Positions 55,089 to 57,712 of a stretch of DNA of 57,712 nucleotides are shown piece after piece. Position 1 is the stretch's first letter. Each line of letters starts with the position of its first letter. Origin of the DNA: Chromatiales bacterium (GTDB lineage: Bacteria > Pseudomonadota > Gammaproteobacteria > Chromatiales > Chromatiaceae); contig JANQEV010000091.1 in assembly GCA_028278145.1 (NCBI GenBank), positions 1-57,712 of the forward strand, written 5' to 3'. A program made the translations under genes and the position numbers. The notes below the pieces were generated by a model. That model saw only the letters and a program-made list of their open reading frames with translations, searched no databases and was not told where the DNA came from.

Positions 55089-55883
55089 TCAGAGGTCTTT
55101 GGGATACCAGCAGGCGGGGCGCGCTAAGTGAGCAAGTGCTCCATCTCTGGTACACAACCAGGGGCGTTTCTTATCCTTCTGTCTTTTTGCTCCCGGGTTG
55201 CACAGTGCGGCCACAATAAATGTATCCAGACGGCACTGAACTGTGCTTGGTGCAAAGGTCAGTAGTTTGGCCTTTTTAGGATCAGGAGTTTCGAAATCCG
55301 GCTTGGCCTGACTCTTCCTGAATGCCACAAAGGAGCTCAGACCATAACCACCCATGGTGCTGCGGATACAGATTTCGATCTCATTCCTGTCGTCATAGGC
55401 ATCGATGCAGCGCCGTTTTACTATCCATGGTGCGCGGGATGGTGAGTTGAAAAATCCTTCAGGCATTTCCGGTATCAGGCGGCGCATGCAGGCAGATGCG
55501 GCAAAATAGTCGGCCTGTCCCTCGGTGGAGTATTTGAAAAAGGCTGGTTGCCCACCCAGAAAGTGGCCTATCTCGTGGCAGACAATGGTGGCAAAGGCCT
55601 CTTCGGTGATTACCGAGTGGCGGGCAACGGCACCGGTCACAGTTATGGCGGCGATCTTGCCGCGGTAGTCCTCATCGTACCGGGCCGACGCTTCAATACG
55701 TTCATCTTTCCAGTATCCCTTGATCTGTAAGCTCTGTTTCCGATGGCTGAACTCTGGCTCATACAGCTTTTGCAGCTGTTGGATGATCAGGTCGAATTTG
55801 TGTCTCTCAATGGTGGCTGTTGCAGTGCAGGGCAGGATTATTATCAAACACAAGGTTGTGAATAACAGATGTTGTTTTTCCAT
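55089..55883 (-). CDS. Secreted HEXXH metallopeptidase-like protein
   Basis: 264 residues with a signal peptide (LLFTTLCLIIILPCTATA). The zinc site is His103-Glu104-x2-His107 (ATIVCHEIGHFLGG), and Glu121 in TEGQADYFAA is the likely third ligand, as in gluzincins of the M48 type. Six or more further cysteines (CMRRL, RCID, ICIRS, QCRL, ALCNPG, WLCTRD, ACWYP) suggest disulfides in the periplasm or outside. The N- and C-terminal parts are not family-like. It has no membrane anchor and is not next to protease partners. Substrate unknown. Confidence 0.85.
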   Translation of the reverse strand: MEKQHLLFTTLCLIIILPCTATATIERHKFDLIIQQLQKLYEPEFSHRKQSLQIKGYWKDERIEASARYDEDYRGKIAAITVTGAVARHSVITEEAFATIVCHEIGHFLGGQPAFFKYSTEGQADYFAASACMRRLIPEMPEGFFNSPSRAPWIVKRRCIDAYDDRNEIEICIRSTMGGYGLSSFVAFRKSQAKPDFETPDPKKAKLLTFAPSTVQCRLDTFIVAALCNPGAKRQKDKKRPWLCTRDGALAHLARPACWYPKDL

Positions 55884-56161
55884 ATAGTAGACCCATACAG
55901 CCAGGATACCGGGTTAGACAATAGGAAAACAGGATGGTTGTGTGGGAATTATTCGCCTACTGATCAAAAACCCTGCATTAAGTATAGTATATATTGATTG
56001 GTAAGCTGTGCTCTGGTTATGGCATTAGGATTATAGATCCTGCTGTCCGGTACCTATTCGGTATTGTGTGATTATCACTGCATAGCAGAGAGTAATTACA
56101 TACTGCACCACAGGTGCTGGTAAATTTGGGTCGCTCTTACCCTCCAGGCCCTGAAAACAGG

Positions 56162-57442
56162 TTATAACAGCAGCTTACGGATATCAGATAGTTCAGTACT
56201 CAGGTGGTGGGTAAATCTGGCGCCGTCCGCACCATCTATTACCCGGTGATCATATGACAGGGAGAAGGGCAGTATCAGGCGTGGTACGAACTCTCCGTCA
56301 ATATATACCGGTTTCATTGTGGCCCGTGACACTCCCAGGATAGCCACCTCTGGTGTGTTTACGATTGGGGTGAAGGCTGTGCCGCCAATGCCCCCCAGAC
56401 TGGAGATGGTGAAGCTGCCACCCTCCATATCTGACTTGCCCAATCTTCTGTCTCTGGCCTTGGCACTGAGCTGCTCCAGCTCTTCTGCCAGGTCGAACAG
56501 TCCTTTCTGTTCCACATCTTTTATTACCGGGACCACCAGCCCGGATGGAGTATCCACTGCAAAGCCTATGTTGTAGTACTTCTTTAGGATCAGGTTTTCA
56601 CCACTGGGGTCCAGTGATGAGTTGAACTGGGGGAATCTCTTCAGTGCGGTGACACTGGCCTTGATCATGAATGCCAGCAAGGTGAGTTTGAAGCCCTGGT
56701 CAACAGCATCTTTTAGGTGCTCTTTACGGAACTCCTCCAGCTCGGTGATATCCGCCTCGTCGAACTGAGTAACGTGTGGCACCTTGAGCCAACTGCTATG
56801 CAGATGGGCCCCAGAGATAGTCTTGATCTTTGACAGTGGTTGCGTCTCTATCTGGCCGAAGCGGGAGAAGTCTATGGCCTGGGTCTCTGGCAGAATCAGC
56901 CCTGGAGCGGGACCGCTTCTGTTTCTGGCCATTGCTGCTTTGACAAATACCTGCACATCCTCTTTCAGTATGCGTCCCCTGGGGCCGGAGCCCTTGACCT
57001 GAGTAAGGTCTACGCCCAGCTCACGTGAAATACTCCGCACTGCCGGGCTGGCGTGTGGATTATGTCTGCTGCGTCCGTTATTCGAAGCTGGCGGAACCGG
57101 TGGCGGTGATAGCTCCTTATCTCCGGCATGCCTCTCCACAATTGGTTCTGGTTCAGGTGTGGTGTCATCAACCGTCGGTAATTTCTGCTCTGTTATAGCT
57201 CCACTGCCCGTGACATCCATGGTAAGAATAAGATCACCCTCAGATACCTTGTCGCCCAGGACAACATGCAACTTTTTCACCATTCCTTGATATGGGGATG
57301 GGATCTCGATAGCGGCTTTTTCGCTCTCCAGCAAGATTATGGGGTCCTCGACTGATATTTGAGCGCCAGGTGCTACCATGACCTCTATGATATCGATCTG
57401 TTTGAAGTCACCGAGGTCTGGAACAAGAACTTGTTTTAACAT
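56162..57442 (-). CDS. aceF: Pyruvate dehydrogenase E2 component (dihydrolipoyl acetyltransferase)
   Basis: 426 residues from ATG 57442; the frame continues to 57481 into the repeat, but LKQVLVPDLGDF is the proper start. One lipoyl domain with the lipoylated Lys42 in LLESEKAAIEIPSP, an Ala/Pro-rich linker, the E1/E3-binding domain (HASPAVRSISRELGVDLTQVKGSGPRGRILKEDV) and the catalytic domain with SLSYDHRVIDGADGARF. E2s of E. coli type have three lipoyl domains; here one. aceE is expected upstream, to the right of the window, but the MITE-like repeat separates them. Confidence 0.95.
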   Translation of the reverse strand: MLKQVLVPDLGDFKQIDIIEVMVAPGAQISVEDPIILLESEKAAIEIPSPYQGMVKKLHVVLGDKVSEGDLILTMDVTGSGAITEQKLPTVDDTTPEPEPIVERHAGDKELSPPPVPPASNNGRSRHNPHASPAVRSISRELGVDLTQVKGSGPRGRILKEDVQVFVKAAMARNRSGPAPGLILPETQAIDFSRFGQIETQPLSKIKTISGAHLHSSWLKVPHVTQFDEADITELEEFRKEHLKDAVDQGFKLTLLAFMIKASVTALKRFPQFNSSLDPSGENLILKKYYNIGFAVDTPSGLVVPVIKDVEQKGLFDLAEELEQLSAKARDRRLGKSDMEGGSFTISSLGGIGGTAFTPIVNTPEVAILGVSRATMKPVYIDGEFVPRLILPFSLSYDHRVIDGADGARFTHHLSTELSDIRKLLL

Positions 57443-57465
57443 TGCTGATCTGGCTCCCTGTATCT

Positions 57466-57710
57466 TAGGGCCTGTTAACACTAATCCAACAGATACTGCT
57501 GGGACTATTTATTTGTCCAGCAAGGCAGAATGAGTGATGTGTAGTGACTCTACATGAACGAATGATAACGCCGCTGGGCGGAAAAATAGCCCCAGCCCTT
57601 CTGGTTACGCCTGAAAAAGCACCACTCGTTGTTGCTCGTTGTTCATTTGGAATAACCAAACTTCACTCCTCGTGCCTAGATTGGCGCTTTTTCAAAAGTA
57701 ACAGGGCCTA
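57466..57710. repeat. MITE-like element with 12-bp terminal inverted repeats
   Basis: TAGGGCCTGTTA at 57466-57477 and TAACAGGGCCTA at 57699-57710; the second is the inverse of TAGGCCCTGTTA, so 11 of 12 pairs. The inside has smaller inverted words (CTGCTGG...CCAGCA at about 57497-57520) and no reliable gene; an overlapping open frame (57465-57659) is not protein-like. About 245 bp long, typical of non-autonomous transposon remnants. The right flank is cut by the window edge. Confidence 0.6.
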
Positions 57711-57712
57711 TT

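Noticed and set aside
57465-57659. 64-codon minus-strand open frame at the right edge
   Set aside because: Lies within the MITE-like repeat; composition is not protein-like.

Overview
The window is a contiguous piece of a gammaproteobacterial chromosome of roughly balanced base composition. The evidence is the gene content and order: ftsH-folP-glmM, xseB-ispA, divergent lptFG and pepA-holC, and an unbroken yebC-ruvCAB-ybgC-tolQRAB-pal-cpoB-queE-queC block that ends near a tRNA-Lys gene. This last block matches the order I know from Pseudomonas aeruginosa (PA0964 to PA0976.1). The YeeE/YedE-type transporter, arsenosugar genes and strict reliance on FolE2 would fit an environmental, perhaps sulfur-cycling, gammaproteobacterium. 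I cannot fix the order or genus.

Layout. 1-10.7 kb holds housekeeping genes: the 3' part of ftsH, folP, glmM, folE2, ispA, xseB, parE, a CNP1-like secreted protein and parC. 10.9-19.2 kb holds an arsenic methylation and arsenosugar group: arsM, a very large hybrid histidine kinase, then on the other strand arsS and two small glycosyltransferases. 19.3-25.4 kb carries an acidic coiled-coil protein, holC and pepA, then divergent lptF-lptG, an RDD membrane protein and a DUF971-MoaD-like fusion. 25.5-29.3 kb carries a lipoprotein, an HDOD regulator translationally coupled to a TatD-associated radical SAM enzyme, and a lipase-like hydrolase. 29.3-39.4 kb is recombination (ruv), envelope constriction (Tol-Pal) and queuosine precursor synthesis (queE, queC). 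39.7-43.8 kb has a YeeE-type transporter, tRNA-Lys(TTT) and a 2.8-kb element inserted in the tRNA 3' end. 44.2-47.6 kb is a ferrous iron uptake operon (feoA, feoA, feoB, feoC) behind a good Fur box. 47.8-57.7 kb is a mixed region: small secreted or membrane proteins, a DUF2157/GDYXXLXY pair, a cation/proton antiporter, a cold-shock protein, pterin dehydratase, Rieske ferredoxin, an indoleamine 2,3-dioxygenase relative, a secreted HEXXH protein, the E2 of pyruvate dehydrogenase, and a MITE-like repeat at the right edge.

The most notable structure is the tRNA-Lys element. A 49-bp piece of the tRNA 3' end is repeated (48/49 identical) 2.8 kb downstream, and each copy is followed by its own hairpin terminator. 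The interval encodes only an OLD-family ATPase/TOPRIM nuclease and a small protein built from YDY-x-x-G-x-H repeats. No integrase is present. It looks like a minimal, integrase-less island carrying a probable phage-defence gene, in the chromosomal site that hosts PAPI/exoU-type islands in P. aeruginosa. Second in interest are the arsenosugar locus, the DUF971-MoaD fusion without a C-terminal Gly-Gly, and the IDO/Rieske/pterin dehydratase group.

All functional calls come from reading translated sequences and recognising motifs. No database search was run.
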